From NCBI RefSeq assembly GCF_001429725.1, contig NZ_LMHV01000006.1:1-64000 (forward strand): 64,000 nt of DNA, in the 5' to 3' direction. This DNA is from Rhizobium sp. Root708. GTDB lineage: Bacteria; Pseudomonadota; Alphaproteobacteria; Rhizobiales; Rhizobiaceae. The notes under the pieces were generated by a model, which worked only from the letters and a program-made list of their open reading frames with translations, had not been told where the DNA came from and made no database searches. Of this stretch, positions 1 to 10,675 are shown in pieces. Both the position numbers and the translations under genes were made by a program. Each line of letters begins with the position of its first letter. Position 1 is the first letter of the stretch.

Positions 1-75
1 GTCAGCCGCATGCGAAACGCTCGCCCCAAGCAAAAGCAATCCCGCAAGCGCCGTCGAACTCATCAACTTGACCAT
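1..75 (-). CDS. 5' end of an exported protein (signal peptide only), cut by window edge
   Basis: The first 25 codons of a minus-strand gene are present, starting at ATG 75-73 behind a GGGAGGAA ribosome site about 5 nt upstream. They read as a signal peptide: a Lys near the start, a hydrophobic stretch (ALAGLLLLG) and a SHA-A-type signal-peptidase cleavage site. The rest lies outside the window. The gene diverges from a LacI regulator, so a binding protein of a sugar ABC importer is the likeliest product, but only the leader is seen. Confidence 0.6.
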   Translation of the reverse strand, partial: MVKLMSSTALAGLLLLGASVSHAAD

Positions 76-401
76 GCCATTCCTCCCATCGTGCAAGTGA
101 TCGTGACGGAGGCTCCCTCCTCCGCCATCGAGACCGTCGCGTCCGAAGTACGCTGACGGCATGCGGCCTCCTAGCCGCTTCGCTATTTAAAACGATATAA
201 GTCGCAGCAAGTCAAGCGCTCAGAAATTTCCGGTCGTGCAACGTCTAACCAGCTGATTTATTGCCGGAAATATTGCATCATCGACCCTTTGATTTTGATG
301 GATCACGATGCAATCAGCGGCAATAAACGTTTTCGGTGACGGATTGCCTATAGGTTCGTCTGGGGTTACATAGACTTGCTCCAGATCACGAGAGGAACCC
401 C
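76..401. promoter_or_regulatory. Divergent intergenic region between exported protein gene and LacI gene
   Basis: This 326-bp non-coding stretch must hold promoters for both divergent genes. It is AT-richer than its surroundings around 183-205 and 240-335. An AAACGTTT palindrome with the central CG usual for LacI operators lies at 325-332. No convincing small ORF, RNA gene or terminator was seen. Confidence 0.4.
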
Positions 402-1457
402 GTGACCGACACGCCCAAGGATTTCGCCTCGCCACCCGTCCTCAAACGCGGCAAGCCGACATTGCGAACAATCTCGCAGATCACGGGCTTTGCGGTGACG
501 ACCGTATCGCGCGCTTTGAGCAACGCACCGCAGATTTCCATCGAAACCCGCAAGCGAGTCCACGAGGTCGCAGCCAACATCGGCTACTTACCCGACCGCG
601 CGGCGCAGCGTTTGAAGACCGGACGGACCAATGTGATCAGCGTTCTGCTCGACCCGCATGAGGAAATTCTGGGCTACGGCATCTCAATCATGCATGGCCT
701 TGCCACCGCATTGAGAGACACGCCCTATCACCTGATCATCACGCCGAATTTCGTCAACGACAGTAATGTCGACGCCGTGCGCCACATTGTTCGCAACGGC
801 ATGGCCGACGGCATCATCTTCTCGCGCACTGAGCCGTTCGACCCAAGAGTGCGGCTATTGCTTGAAAGCGAATTCCCCTTCGTCTGCCACGGGCGGACCG
901 AGTTTTCGACCGAACATTGCTACGTCGATTATGACAATTTCAGCTTCGCCTACGAGGCGACGAAGTGGCTCATCAAGCGCGGTCGACGCAAGCCGCTGAT
1001 CATCTTGCCGCCGAAGCGCCTGACATTCTCGCAGCATCTGCTGCACGGCTTCATGACCGCCGTTCGGGAGGCTGGGGTCGCCTACGAAATTCCCGAGGAA
1101 ATCGATCTCGATTGTCCCGTCGAACAGATCAGAAGCTACATGAGCGCACGTGCCGGACAGCCGAATGCGCCCGATGGTTTCGCCTGCGGCGGCGAGGTTT
1201 CGGCACTCGCCACCATCACCGGAATGAGCGATCACGGGCTGACGCTTGGCGGGGAATACGATGTCGTCGCGAAGCGCACATCGAAGCTGCTCAGCCAGAT
1301 CCAGCCAAAGGTCGAGACAATCTACGAAGACCTGAGGGAGGCCGGCGAACAGATGGGGCGGGTGCTTCTGGCGCGGATCGCGGGCGATGACAGCGCCGAC
1401 AGGCAGGTCTTGCTCAAGCCCCAGTTCAATTTCTCGGATATGACCGATCAGCCATGA
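402..1457 (+). CDS. LacI-family transcriptional regulator
   Basis: A 351-aa DNA-binding sugar-responsive regulator. The N-terminal helix-turn-helix (about residues 22-70: TLRTISQITGFAVTTVSRAL, then the hinge-helix region GYLPDRAAQRLKTGRT) is typical of the LacI/GalR family, followed by a periplasmic-binding-protein-like ligand domain. The start is GTG at 402 with GAGAGGAA ahead of it. It is divergent from an exported protein gene at the window edge, so it probably controls a carbohydrate importer outside the window. The layout and N-terminus suggest an AglR-like alpha-glucoside regulator, but this is a guess. Its 3' end overlaps the convergent AraC gene by 10 bp. Confidence 0.9.
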   Translation: MTDTPKDFASPPVLKRGKPTLRTISQITGFAVTTVSRALSNAPQISIETRKRVHEVAANIGYLPDRAAQRLKTGRTNVISVLLDPHEEILGYGISIMHGLATALRDTPYHLIITPNFVNDSNVDAVRHIVRNGMADGIIFSRTEPFDPRVRLLLESEFPFVCHGRTEFSTEHCYVDYDNFSFAYEATKWLIKRGRRKPLIILPPKRLTFSQHLLHGFMTAVREAGVAYEIPEEIDLDCPVEQIRSYMSARAGQPNAPDGFACGGEVSALATITGMSDHGLTLGGEYDVVAKRTSKLLSQIQPKVETIYEDLREAGEQMGRVLLARIAGDDSADRQVLLKPQFNFSDMTDQP

Positions 1458-2461
1458 GGGGCGATGGCGATCTGCTCCCTGCGGAAGGCATCGGGTGTCC
1501 GTGACGTCCACTTCCTGAAGGCGCGATAGAACGCGCTCGGCTCGGAGTAGCCAAGCTGGGCCGCGATGTCGGCGATCGCAGCCGATGTATCGGCAAGCTT
1601 GCTCATGGCCAGATCCCGCCTGATGTCGTCCTTGATCGCGGCGTAGCTCTGTCCTTCGGCGTGCAGTCGGTGGCGCAGTGTCGACGGAGAACTCCGCATG
1701 TCTCCGGCCAGCGTCGCAAAGTTCGGCCATACCGTCGGCGGCATTTGCCCCAGCTTGCGGCGGACGACAGCTGCTGTGCCGGCATCGTAGCGATAGCGAA
1801 CAAGGATGTTCGCCGGCGCCGCCTGCAAGAACTGTTTCAACGCATCCTCGCTGCGGGAAATCGGTAGATCGAGGAGGGCACGATCAAACCCCAGGCGGCT
1901 GCAGGTTTGCGAGAAGCGGACAGGCGCTCCGAAGAACAGGCGATAGTCCGCTCCCTGCTCGGGTTCAGCGCATCGGAAATCGACGAGCCTGATCGGCAGA
2001 CGGCGGCCAACCAGCCAGCACGCGATGCCGTGAAGAATGATCCAGTAGGTGCGATAGGCGAATGCCGACCGCGCCGGGCCGGAATCGCTCAACTCGATCA
2101 ACGCAAGGCCATCGCGCACGACCAGCGCGCCGCGCGGATCGTCCAGGACCACATCCATGAACCGCAAGGCCCGACGCAGTGCCTGCCCCAGTGTCTCGGC
2201 ATGCAGGACGCAATGGCACAACAGGGTGAAGCTGCCGCTGCGCATCGGACGCCCGCCCATGCCAAAGAATTCATCGTCAAGCTCGGCTGCAATCGCCAGC
2301 CACAGTGCGCCATAGCTCTCGGCGGAAACAGGTTGCGTTACCGCGGACGGCAATCCCGCCCGCTGCAGAGCGGGCCCGACCGGCCTGCCCAATCGCCGCA
2401 AGCTGTCGAGTGCCTCCTCGACAAAAGCCGGCGCGATCATTCTTCGGTCTAGATCGTTCAA
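1448..2461 (-). CDS. AraC-family transcriptional regulator
   Basis: A regulator of about 337 aa. The C-terminus carries the two AraC helix-turn-helix motifs (MSKLADTSAAIADIAAQLGY and SEPSAFYRAFRKWTSRTPDAFR), while the long N-terminal part resembles the arabinose-binding-type effector domain of OruR/ArgR-like regulators. I place the start at TTG 2461 because AGGAG lies 7 nt upstream; ATG 2440 is the alternative, and longer versions lack a ribosome site. It is divergent from the branched-chain acyl-CoA operon that begins at 2570, so it is the obvious candidate regulator of that operon. Confidence in the family is high; the target is inferred from position. Confidence 0.85.
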   Translation of the reverse strand: MNDLDRRMIAPAFVEEALDSLRRLGRPVGPALQRAGLPSAVTQPVSAESYGALWLAIAAELDDEFFGMGGRPMRSGSFTLLCHCVLHAETLGQALRRALRFMDVVLDDPRGALVVRDGLALIELSDSGPARSAFAYRTYWIILHGIACWLVGRRLPIRLVDFRCAEPEQGADYRLFFGAPVRFSQTCSRLGFDRALLDLPISRSEDALKQFLQAAPANILVRYRYDAGTAAVVRRKLGQMPPTVWPNFATLAGDMRSSPSTLRHRLHAEGQSYAAIKDDIRRDLAMSKLADTSAAIADIAAQLGYSEPSAFYRAFRKWTSRTPDAFRREQIAIAPHG

Positions 2462-2569
2462 GTCGGCGCTCCTATGGCAAAACTGGCCGGAATATCGAAG
2501 CATTTTTGTCATCGATTGCAACAATCGCGCGGCGTACTATCTGACTGCGAGGGCGAATGGGAGTGAGCC

Positions 2570-3328
2570 GTGCAGATACGTGGAGGAACATTCATCGTCA
2601 CGGGAGGCGCTTCCGGGCTGGGCGCCGAGTGCGTGCGGTCTCTCGCACGACAGGGAGCCAACGTCGTTGTTTGTGACGTTCAACCGGCTGTGGAAACGGC
2701 CGACGACGGCGGGGCCATTCGCTACCTTCAAACCGACGTGACGAGCGAGACGGACGCTGAGCGCGCGGTCGACGCAGCGCTTGAGTGGTTTGGCGATCTT
2801 CGTGGCCTCGTCAATTGCGCCGGCATCGCTCCGGCCGAAAAGATCGTCGGGCGCGACGGCCCGCATGCGTTGGATAGTTTCCGCCGCGCCGTCTCGATCA
2901 ACCTCATCGGCACCTTCAACATGATCCGGCTCGCCGCCTTTGCGATCGAGAAGCGCCCAGCCGACGCAAGTGGCGAACGTGGCATTATCATCAATACAGC
3001 TTCCATCGCCGCATTCGAGGGCCAGGTCGGCCAGGCAGCCTATGCCGCCTCCAAAGGTGGCGTGGCGGCGATGACGCTTCCGCTGGCGCGAGAACTCGCT
3101 CGCTACGGCATTCGCGTGGTGACCATCGCACCGGGGATTTTCGAGACACCCATGATGGCCGGCATGCCGACCGAGGTCCGGGAGGCACTTGGCAGGAACG
3201 TGCCGTTCCCGCCTCGTCTCGGCAGGCCCGCGGAATTCGCCGCGCTCGTCACTCACATCATCGAGAACAGCATGCTGAACGGCGAGACCATCCGCCTGGA
3301 CGGCGCGCTGAGAATGGGGCCGCGCTGA
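2570..3328 (+). CDS. SDR-family 3-hydroxyacyl-CoA dehydrogenase (HSD10-like)
   Basis: A 252-aa short-chain dehydrogenase. It has a TGGASGLG dinucleotide-binding motif at about residues 10-18, NCAG at about 82, and the catalytic Ser-Tyr-Lys set ([10 protein letters not shown] and YAASKGG). The overall pattern matches the mitochondrial HSD10 type, which oxidises 2-methyl-3-hydroxybutyryl-CoA and related 3-hydroxyacyl-CoAs with NAD+. The start is GTG 2570 after GGGAGTGAG. It is the first gene of an operon with a thiolase, an acyl-CoA dehydrogenase and the branched-chain keto-acid dehydrogenase, which fits the isoleucine branch. The substrate assignment is inferred. Confidence 0.85.
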   Translation: MQIRGGTFIVTGGASGLGAECVRSLARQGANVVVCDVQPAVETADDGGAIRYLQTDVTSETDAERAVDAALEWFGDLRGLVNCAGIAPAEKIVGRDGPHALDSFRRAVSINLIGTFNMIRLAAFAIEKRPADASGERGIIINTASIAAFEGQVGQAAYAASKGGVAAMTLPLARELARYGIRVVTIAPGIFETPMMAGMPTEVREALGRNVPFPPRLGRPAEFAALVTHIIENSMLNGETIRLDGALRMGPR

Positions 3329-3348
3329 GCGTGACAGGAGGACAAGCT

Positions 3349-4533
3349 TTGAGAATTGACCCCACCGTCATCGTCGGCTCGGCCCGAACGCCCATCGGCA
3401 GCTTCCAGGGCAATTTCCGCGATCTCAAGGCACCGGATCTTGGCGCCGTCGCTATCCGCGCAGCACTTGAGCGGAGCGGCCTTCCGCCTGAAAGCATCGA
3501 CGAGTTGGTATTTGGATGCGTCCTCTCGGCCGGACAGGGACAGGCCCCGGCGCGCCAAGCCGCGATCAAGGCGGATCTGCCATTTGCGACCGGAGCCACG
3601 ACGATCAACAAGATGTGCGGTTCCGGCATGAAGGCGGCCATGATCGCCCATGATCTCATCGCCGCCGAGAGCGCATCGCTGGTTGTGGCCGGCGGCATGG
3701 AAAGCATGACGAACGCGCCCTATCTCCTCGATAGGGCGCGCGGCGGCTACCGGCTCGGCCATGACCGCGTGATCGACCACATGTTTCTCGACGGGCTGGA
3801 GGACGCTTACGACAAGGGTCGGCTGATGGGAAGTTTTGCCGAAGATTGCGCCGAAGCCTACCAGTTCACGCGGGAGATGCAGGACGCCTATGCAATAGCC
3901 TCGCTTGCGAGGGCGCAGAAGGCCATTGCCGACGGCAGCTTCGAGGCGGAAATCGTCCCGGTTTCGGCCAAGGCAGGCAAGGAAACCCGAACTGTCGATC
4001 GGGATGAACAGCCCGGCAAGGCTAACCTCGAAAAGATACCGCAACTGAAGCCCGCATTCCGAGACGGCGGAACGGTAACGGCCGCCAATTCGAGCTCCAT
4101 TTCGGACGGTGCAGCGGCGATCGTCATGATGCGCGCCTCGCAGGCGGAAAGAGACGACATCCGGCCGCTTGGCAGAATTGTCGGACACGCCACGCACTCC
4201 CAGGCGCCCAACCTGTTTGCCACCGCGCCCGTCGGAGCGTTGACGAGACTGTCGGAGAAGATCGGCTGGTCCCTCAGGGACGTCGATCTGTTCGAGATCA
4301 ACGAAGCCTTTGCGGTTGTGCCGATGGCGGCGATGAGGGAACTCGACCTGCCCGCCGACAAGGTCAATGTCCACGGCGGAGCCTGCGCCCTCGGCCATCC
4401 GATTGGTGCATCCGGCGCACGGGTGATCGTGACGCTTCTCGCAGCGCTTGAGCGCTACGATCTGAAACGTGGCATGGCTGCCGTCTGTATCGGCGGCGGC
4501 GAGGCCACGGCGATCGCTATCGAGCGACCATAG
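3349..4533 (+). CDS. Acetyl-CoA C-acyltransferase (thiolase)
   Basis: A 394-aa degradative thiolase that cleaves a 3-oxoacyl-CoA with CoA to give acetyl-CoA. Visible motifs are the nucleophilic Cys in INKMCGSGMKA, INEAFAV, the GGACALGHPIGASGAR block, and the second active-site Cys in CIGGGEA. I prefer TTG 3349 (AGGAGG 6 nt upstream; the protein then begins RIDPTVIVGSARTPIG, normal for the family) to the in-frame GTG at 3331. It lies 20 nt after the SDR gene and just before the acyl-CoA dehydrogenase. In context it probably releases propionyl-CoA plus acetyl-CoA from 2-methylacetoacetyl-CoA. Confidence 0.9.
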   Translation: MRIDPTVIVGSARTPIGSFQGNFRDLKAPDLGAVAIRAALERSGLPPESIDELVFGCVLSAGQGQAPARQAAIKADLPFATGATTINKMCGSGMKAAMIAHDLIAAESASLVVAGGMESMTNAPYLLDRARGGYRLGHDRVIDHMFLDGLEDAYDKGRLMGSFAEDCAEAYQFTREMQDAYAIASLARAQKAIADGSFEAEIVPVSAKAGKETRTVDRDEQPGKANLEKIPQLKPAFRDGGTVTAANSSSISDGAAAIVMMRASQAERDDIRPLGRIVGHATHSQAPNLFATAPVGALTRLSEKIGWSLRDVDLFEINEAFAVVPMAAMRELDLPADKVNVHGGACALGHPIGASGARVIVTLLAALERYDLKRGMAAVCIGGGEATAIAIERP

Positions 4534-4542
4534 GAGAGCCTG

Positions 4543-5670
4543 GTGATCCTGTCCGAACTCCAGCAACAGATTCGCGATCTAGCCCATGACTTCGCCGTCG
4601 AGCGTCTGGCGCCCGGCGCGGCCGCACGCGACCGCGAGCATCGTTTCCCGCGTGAAGAACTCAAGCAGATGGGCGAACTCGGCTTGCTTGGTATGTTGTT
4701 GCCCGAAGCCTATGGCGGCTCGGAGACGGGCACGCTCGCCTACGCCGCCGCGCTCGAGGAAATCGCCGCCGGTGATGGCGCCTGCTCGACGATCATGAGC
4801 GTCCATAGTTCCGTCGCCTGCGTTCCGATCCTGACATTCGGATCCGAAGAGCAAAAGGAACGCTTCCTGCCGAAGCTTGCGACGGCAGAATGGATTGGCG
4901 GATTTGCCCTGACGGAGCCACAGGCCGGTTCTGAAGCGTCCAACCTGAAAACGCGGGCGCGGCGCGAGAAAGACCACTATATCCTTGACGGCTCCAAGCA
5001 GTTCATCACCTCAGGCAAAAACGGACAGGTGATCATCGTCTTTGCGGTCACCGATCCGGATGTGGGAAAGAAGGGAATAACTGCCTTCATCGTGCCCACG
5101 GATACGCCCGGCTATCAGGTGATCCATGTCGAGGACAAGCTTGGCCTGCATTCGTCGGACACCTGCCAGATCGCCTTTGACGGCATGATCATCCCCGCAA
5201 GCCTACGGCTTGGCGAGGAGGGACAGGGTTATCGCATCGCGCTTGCCAATCTGGAGGGCGGCCGGATCGGCATAGCGGCACAGGCTGTCGGCATGGCGCG
5301 GGCTGCCTTCGATGCGGCGCGCAGCTATGCCAGCGAGCGCATCGCGTTTGGGAAACCGATCATCCAGCATCAGGCAGTGGCGTTTCGTCTTGCCGACATG
5401 GCCACCCAGATCGAGGCGGCACGACAACTGGTTTATCACGCCGCCGCCTTGCGGGAGGCGGGACAGCCCTGCCTGTCAGAGGCTTCGATGGCGAAGCTCT
5501 TTGCATCCGAAATGGCCGAGCGTGTGTGCTCGGACGCCATCCAGATTCATGGTGGCTACGGTTACATCGTCGACTATCCGGTTGAGCGCATCTACCGCGA
5601 TGTTCGAATTTGCCAGATTTACGAAGGAACAAGCGATGTGCAGCGGATGGTGATTGCACGCAATCTCTAG
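4543..5670 (+). CDS. Acyl-CoA dehydrogenase, short/branched-chain type
   Basis: A 375-aa flavoprotein that puts a 2,3-double bond into an acyl-CoA and passes electrons to ETF. Family signatures include [14 protein letters not shown] (flavin/substrate contact), [25 protein letters not shown] and the C-terminal [10 protein letters not shown], whose Glu is the catalytic base. The start is GTG 4543 with AGGAGAG upstream, 9 nt after the thiolase stop. Lying directly before the keto-acid dehydrogenase genes, it most likely acts on 2-methylbutanoyl-, isobutyryl- or isovaleryl-CoA; the sequence alone does not choose among them. Confidence 0.9.
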   Translation: MILSELQQQIRDLAHDFAVERLAPGAAARDREHRFPREELKQMGELGLLGMLLPEAYGGSETGTLAYAAALEEIAAGDGACSTIMSVHSSVACVPILTFGSEEQKERFLPKLATAEWIGGFALTEPQAGSEASNLKTRARREKDHYILDGSKQFITSGKNGQVIIVFAVTDPDVGKKGITAFIVPTDTPGYQVIHVEDKLGLHSSDTCQIAFDGMIIPASLRLGEEGQGYRIALANLEGGRIGIAAQAVGMARAAFDAARSYASERIAFGKPIIQHQAVAFRLADMATQIEAARQLVYHAAALREAGQPCLSEASMAKLFASEMAERVCSDAIQIHGGYGYIVDYPVERIYRDVRICQIYEGTSDVQRMVIARNL

Positions 5671-5717
5671 ATGCGCACCACGCGCGCCGTTGTCTGGAGG
5701 AGATAACGGGTCACTAA

Positions 5718-6968
<1,251 letters not shown>

Positions 6969-6969
6969 T

Positions 6970-7983
6970 ATGGCCCGGATGACAATGATCGAGGCAGTCC
7001 GCAGCGCGATGGACATATCCATGGAGCGAGACGAGAATGTCGTGGTTTACGGGGAGGACGTCGGCTATTTCGGCGGCGTGTTTCGCTGCACGCAGGGCCT
7101 GCAGGCGAAATACGGCAGGACACGCTGCTTCGACGCTCCCATCAGCGAATCCGGCATCGTCGGGACAGCAATCGGTATGGCAGGCTATGGCCTCAGACCA
7201 TGCGTGGAAATCCAGTTCGCCGATTACATGTATCCGGCTTACGACCAGATCACCCAGGAAGCCGCACGCATCAGGTACAGGTCGAACGGTGACTTCACCT
7301 GCCCGATCGTGATCCGTATGCCGACCGGTGGCGGCATCTTCGGGGGGCAGACACACAGTCAGAGCCCGGAAGCACTATTCACGCATGTGTGCGGACTGAA
7401 GGTTGTCGTTCCGTCCAATCCCTATGACGCAAAGGGCCTGCTGATCTCGGCCATCGAGGATCCCGACCCCGTCATGTTTCTGGAACCCAAGCGGCTCTAT
7501 AACGGGCCGTTCGATGGACACCATGAGCGACCGGTGACCCCCTGGTCGAAACACGACCTCGGCGAGGTCCCCGAAGGCCACTACACGATCCCGATCGGCA
7601 AAGCCGAGATCCGCCGCACCGGATTCGCCGTCAGCGTGATCGCCTATGGGACCATGGTCCATGTGGCATTGGCCGCAGTCGAGGAAACAGGGATCGACGC
7701 CGAGGTCATCGATCTGAGAAGTCTCCTACCCCTGGATCTCGACACGATCGTCCAGTCGGTGACGAAGACCGGACGCTGCGTCGTTGTCCACGAGGCGACA
7801 CTTACATCGGGCTTCGGTGCTGAGATCGTGGCGCTGGTTCAGGAGCATTGCTTCTACCACCTTGAAACACCTGTTGTGCGGGTCGCTGGCTGGGACACGC
7901 CCTATCCGCACGCCCAGGAGTGGGATTATTTTCCCGGACCGCTCCGCGTCGGGCGTGCACTGGCCGAAGTGATGGAGGCTTGA
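6970..7983 (+). CDS. bkdA2: Branched-chain 2-oxo-acid dehydrogenase E1 component, beta subunit
   Basis: A 337-aa partner of E1-alpha forming the alpha2beta2 decarboxylase. It begins ARMTMIEAVRSAMDISMERD, carries VYGEDVGYFGGVFRCTQGL and APISESGIVGTAIGMA (typical beta-subunit ThDP contacts), and has the transketolase C-terminal domain in its second half (VIDLRSLLPLDLDTI). I use ATG 6970 rather than an upstream in-frame ATG at 6910 that lies inside the alpha gene. Only one base separates it from the alpha stop, so translation is probably coupled. Confidence 0.93.
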   Translation: MARMTMIEAVRSAMDISMERDENVVVYGEDVGYFGGVFRCTQGLQAKYGRTRCFDAPISESGIVGTAIGMAGYGLRPCVEIQFADYMYPAYDQITQEAARIRYRSNGDFTCPIVIRMPTGGGIFGGQTHSQSPEALFTHVCGLKVVVPSNPYDAKGLLISAIEDPDPVMFLEPKRLYNGPFDGHHERPVTPWSKHDLGEVPEGHYTIPIGKAEIRRTGFAVSVIAYGTMVHVALAAVEETGIDAEVIDLRSLLPLDLDTIVQSVTKTGRCVVVHEATLTSGFGAEIVALVQEHCFYHLETPVVRVAGWDTPYPHAQEWDYFPGPLRVGRALAEVMEA

Positions 7984-7985
7984 GC

Positions 7986-9242
7986 ATGAGCGAATTCGTG
8001 ATCAAGATGCCGGATGTCGGGGAAGGCGTCGCTGAAGCAGAGCTTGTCGAATGGCATGTAAAGGCCGGAGATCCGGTTCGCGAAGACATGGTGATCGCTG
8101 CCGTGATGACCGACAAGGCGACGGTGGAAATCCCCTCGCCCGTGGCCGGCACTGTCGTCTGGCTGGCCGCCGAGGTCGGCGAGAAGATCGCTGTCAGAGC
8201 GCCTCTCATGCGGATCGAAACCTCTGCCGGTGCGACACCTTCCGCGCCCGCAGCAGCCGACAAGCCCTCACCTCCCCCTGAACCGAAGACACCTCCCGCA
8301 CCGGCGCCGAAAAAGATCGCCGAGACGCCTGCGGCCACAACCCCTTCCACGCCCAGTCAGGAACCGGCGGAGCGGCCGGTCGCATCGCCGGCGGTTCGGC
8401 TGTTCGCCCGTGAACGCGGCGTTGACCTTCGCCAGGTGAAGGGGAGCGGTCCGGCAAATCGAGTGTTGCGCGAAGACGTAGAGCGGTGGCTTGCTCGCGG
8501 GCCACAGTCTCCTTCGGTCCCATCAGGCAATGCCCAGAAGACGGCGACCGAAGAGATCAAGCTTACGGGACTGCGGCGGCGAATCGCAGAGAAGATGTCG
8601 CTTTCGACATCGCGAATTCCGCACATCACCTATGTCGAGGAAGTCGACATGACGGCTCTCGAAGAGCTGAGGGCAACGATGAACCGCGACCGCAAGGAAG
8701 AGCAGCCCAAGCTGACTGTGTTGCCCTTCATCATGCGGGCGATCGTCAAGGCGGTTGCCGAGCAGCCGACACTCAACGCAACGTTCGACGATGAAGCCGG
8801 CGTTCTGACGCGCCACGGCGCTGTCAACATCGGGATGGCGACGCAAACCCCGGCGGGCCTCGTTGTCGCGGTCGTCAAGCATGTCGAGGCGCGGGGCATA
8901 TGGGACTGCGCGGCAGAGATGAGCAGGCTCGCGGACGCGGCGCGGGGTGGCACCGCCACCCGCGACGAGTTGAGCGGCTCCACCATCACGGTCAGTTCGC
9001 TCGGCGCCCTTGGAGGCATCGCCTCGACGCCTGTCATCAACCACCCCGAAGTCGCGATCATAGGCATCAACAAGATCGCCATCAGACCGATCTGGGATGG
9101 CTCGCAATTCATACCGAGGAAAATGATGAACCTCTCTTCGAGCTTCGATCACCGTATTGTCGACGGGTGGGATGCAGCAACATTCATCCAGCGTATCCGG
9201 GTGTTGCTGGAGACGCCGGCCCTCATTTTCATGGAAGGCTGA
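7986..9242 (+). CDS. bkdB: Branched-chain 2-oxo-acid dehydrogenase E2 (lipoamide acyltransferase)
   Basis: A 418-aa E2 core that transfers the acyl group from lipoamide to CoA. In order: a lipoyl domain (residues 1-80, lipoylated Lys in MTDKATVEIPSP), a Pro/Ala-rich linker (about 82-130), the peripheral subunit-binding domain (VRLFARERGVDLRQVKGSG), and the catalytic domain ending with SFDHRIVDGWDAATF, which contains the HxxxDG active site. ATG 7986 is 2 nt after the E1-beta stop; an in-frame ATG at 7920 lies inside that gene and is rejected. The neighbouring genes make the branched-chain assignment far likelier than pyruvate or 2-oxoglutarate. Confidence 0.92.
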   Translation: MSEFVIKMPDVGEGVAEAELVEWHVKAGDPVREDMVIAAVMTDKATVEIPSPVAGTVVWLAAEVGEKIAVRAPLMRIETSAGATPSAPAAADKPSPPPEPKTPPAPAPKKIAETPAATTPSTPSQEPAERPVASPAVRLFARERGVDLRQVKGSGPANRVLREDVERWLARGPQSPSVPSGNAQKTATEEIKLTGLRRRIAEKMSLSTSRIPHITYVEEVDMTALEELRATMNRDRKEEQPKLTVLPFIMRAIVKAVAEQPTLNATFDDEAGVLTRHGAVNIGMATQTPAGLVVAVVKHVEARGIWDCAAEMSRLADAARGGTATRDELSGSTITVSSLGALGGIASTPVINHPEVAIIGINKIAIRPIWDGSQFIPRKMMNLSSSFDHRIVDGWDAATFIQRIRVLLETPALIFMEG

Positions 9243-9245
9243 TCG

Positions 9246-10637
9246 ATGAAGGAGATCACCTGCAAACTTCTGATCATAGGGTCCGGCCCCGGCGGCTATG
9301 TCTGCGCGATCCGGGCCGGCCAGCTCGGCATCGACACGGTCATCGTCGAGGCCGCCAAGCCCGGCGGCACCTGCCTGACGGTCGGATGCATACCATCGAA
9401 AGCGCTCATCCACGTCAGCGAGCAGTTCTTCGACGCAAAACGGATGGCCGCCGGCAACAACACCTCCGGTATCACGGTCCAGCAACCAGCGATCGACTTC
9501 GGCAAGGCCGTGAGCTGGAAGGACGGGATTGTCGGAAAGCTGTCTGCCGGCGTCACGACGCTTCTCCAGAAATCAAACGTCAAGATCGTTCACGGCACCG
9601 CGACGTTTCGTGACGGCAAGACTGTCGAGATTGACACCGAGGTCGGCCTGCAGCTGGTCCGGGCCGAGACGATCGTGATCGCGACAGGATCGGAACCCGT
9701 GGAGCTTGCCGATATCTCTTTTGGAGGTCCCGTTATTTCCTCGAGCGAAGCGCTCGCGTTGCGCGAGGTGCCGCAGAAGCTGGTGGTCATCGGTGGCGGC
9801 TACATCGGCCTGGAGCTGGGGACCGCCTTTGCCAAACTCGGTTCTGAGGTCAGCATCGTTGAAGCAACGAGGCAATTGCTTCCGCAATACGACGCTGAAC
9901 TCGTACGGCCTATCGCCCGCAGGCTCGCCGACCTTGGCATTCGCGTTATGACGTCGACAAAGGCTACGCGTGTTTCGAACGGCGCGCTGATCGTTAGCAC
10001 CGCCGAAGGCCGGGAAGAGCAACTGGATGCCGACCGCATTCTCGTTGCGGTCGGTCGAAAGCCGCGGGTAACCGCAGCCGGCTTGGAAGAACTGGACCTT
10101 GATCGTGCCGGTCCGTTCATCCGCATCGATGATCACTGCCGGACCTCGATGCGCGGCGTCTACGCGATCGGCGACGTAACCGGCGAACCGATGCTGGCCC
10201 ACAAAGCGATGGCACAGGGGGAAATGGTGGCGGAGATTGTCGCAGGTCGCAAGCGCGCCTGGGACAAGCGCTGCATTCCGGCGATCTGCTTTACCGATCC
10301 GGAGATCATTTCCGCGGGCCTCACGCCCGCCGAAGCGCGCAGCCAGGGCTACGATATCGAAATTGGCCAGTTTCCATTCAGTGCGAACGGACGCGCCCTG
10401 ACGATGCAATCGGAGGAGGGGTTTGTGCGCGTCGTCGCCCGCAGGGACACCAATCTGATCCTTGGCCTGCACGCTGTCGGGCAAGGCGTTTCGGAGCTTT
10501 CGGCAGCCTTCTCGCTGGCGATCGAGATGGGCGCAAGGCTGGAAGACATTGCCGGAACCATTCACGCGCATCCGACGCGCAGCGAGGCATTTCACGAGGC
10601 GGCATTGAAAGCGCTCGGGCACGCACTGCACATCTAG
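9246..10637 (+). CDS. lpdA: Dihydrolipoyl dehydrogenase (E3)
   Basis: A 463-aa FAD disulfide reductase that re-oxidises the E2 lipoamide with NAD+. It has an N-terminal FAD motif (GSGPGGYVCAIRAGQLG), redox-active cysteines in GGTCLTVGCIPSK, an NAD motif (VVIGGGYIGLELGTAFAKLG), a second FAD motif (YAIGDVTGEPMLAHKA) and the C-terminal His-Glu active site (HAHPTRSEAFHEA). It is the last gene of the bkd operon, 3 nt after E2, and is followed at once by a strong terminator. Confidence 0.95.
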   Translation: MKEITCKLLIIGSGPGGYVCAIRAGQLGIDTVIVEAAKPGGTCLTVGCIPSKALIHVSEQFFDAKRMAAGNNTSGITVQQPAIDFGKAVSWKDGIVGKLSAGVTTLLQKSNVKIVHGTATFRDGKTVEIDTEVGLQLVRAETIVIATGSEPVELADISFGGPVISSSEALALREVPQKLVVIGGGYIGLELGTAFAKLGSEVSIVEATRQLLPQYDAELVRPIARRLADLGIRVMTSTKATRVSNGALIVSTAEGREEQLDADRILVAVGRKPRVTAAGLEELDLDRAGPFIRIDDHCRTSMRGVYAIGDVTGEPMLAHKAMAQGEMVAEIVAGRKRAWDKRCIPAICFTDPEIISAGLTPAEARSQGYDIEIGQFPFSANGRALTMQSEEGFVRVVARRDTNLILGLHAVGQGVSELSAAFSLAIEMGARLEDIAGTIHAHPTRSEAFHEAALKALGHALHI

Positions 10638-10640
10638 ACG

Positions 10641-10674
10641 AGCGCGGCCGCCGCAATCGGCGGCCGCGCTTTTT
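10641..10674 (+). terminator. Rho-independent terminator of the bkd operon
   Basis: A perfect 13-bp stem (AGCGCGGCCGCCG at 10641-10653 paired with 10658-10670), a CAAT tetraloop and a TTTTC tail, 4 nt after the lpdA stop. The U tract lies on the plus-strand side, so it mainly ends the bkd operon. Confidence 0.93.
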
Positions 10675-10675
10675 C

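Noticed and set aside
3253..4566. 437-codon minus-strand frame opposite the thiolase gene
   Set aside because: Shadow frame of a gene with full active-site motifs; no recognisable protein features.
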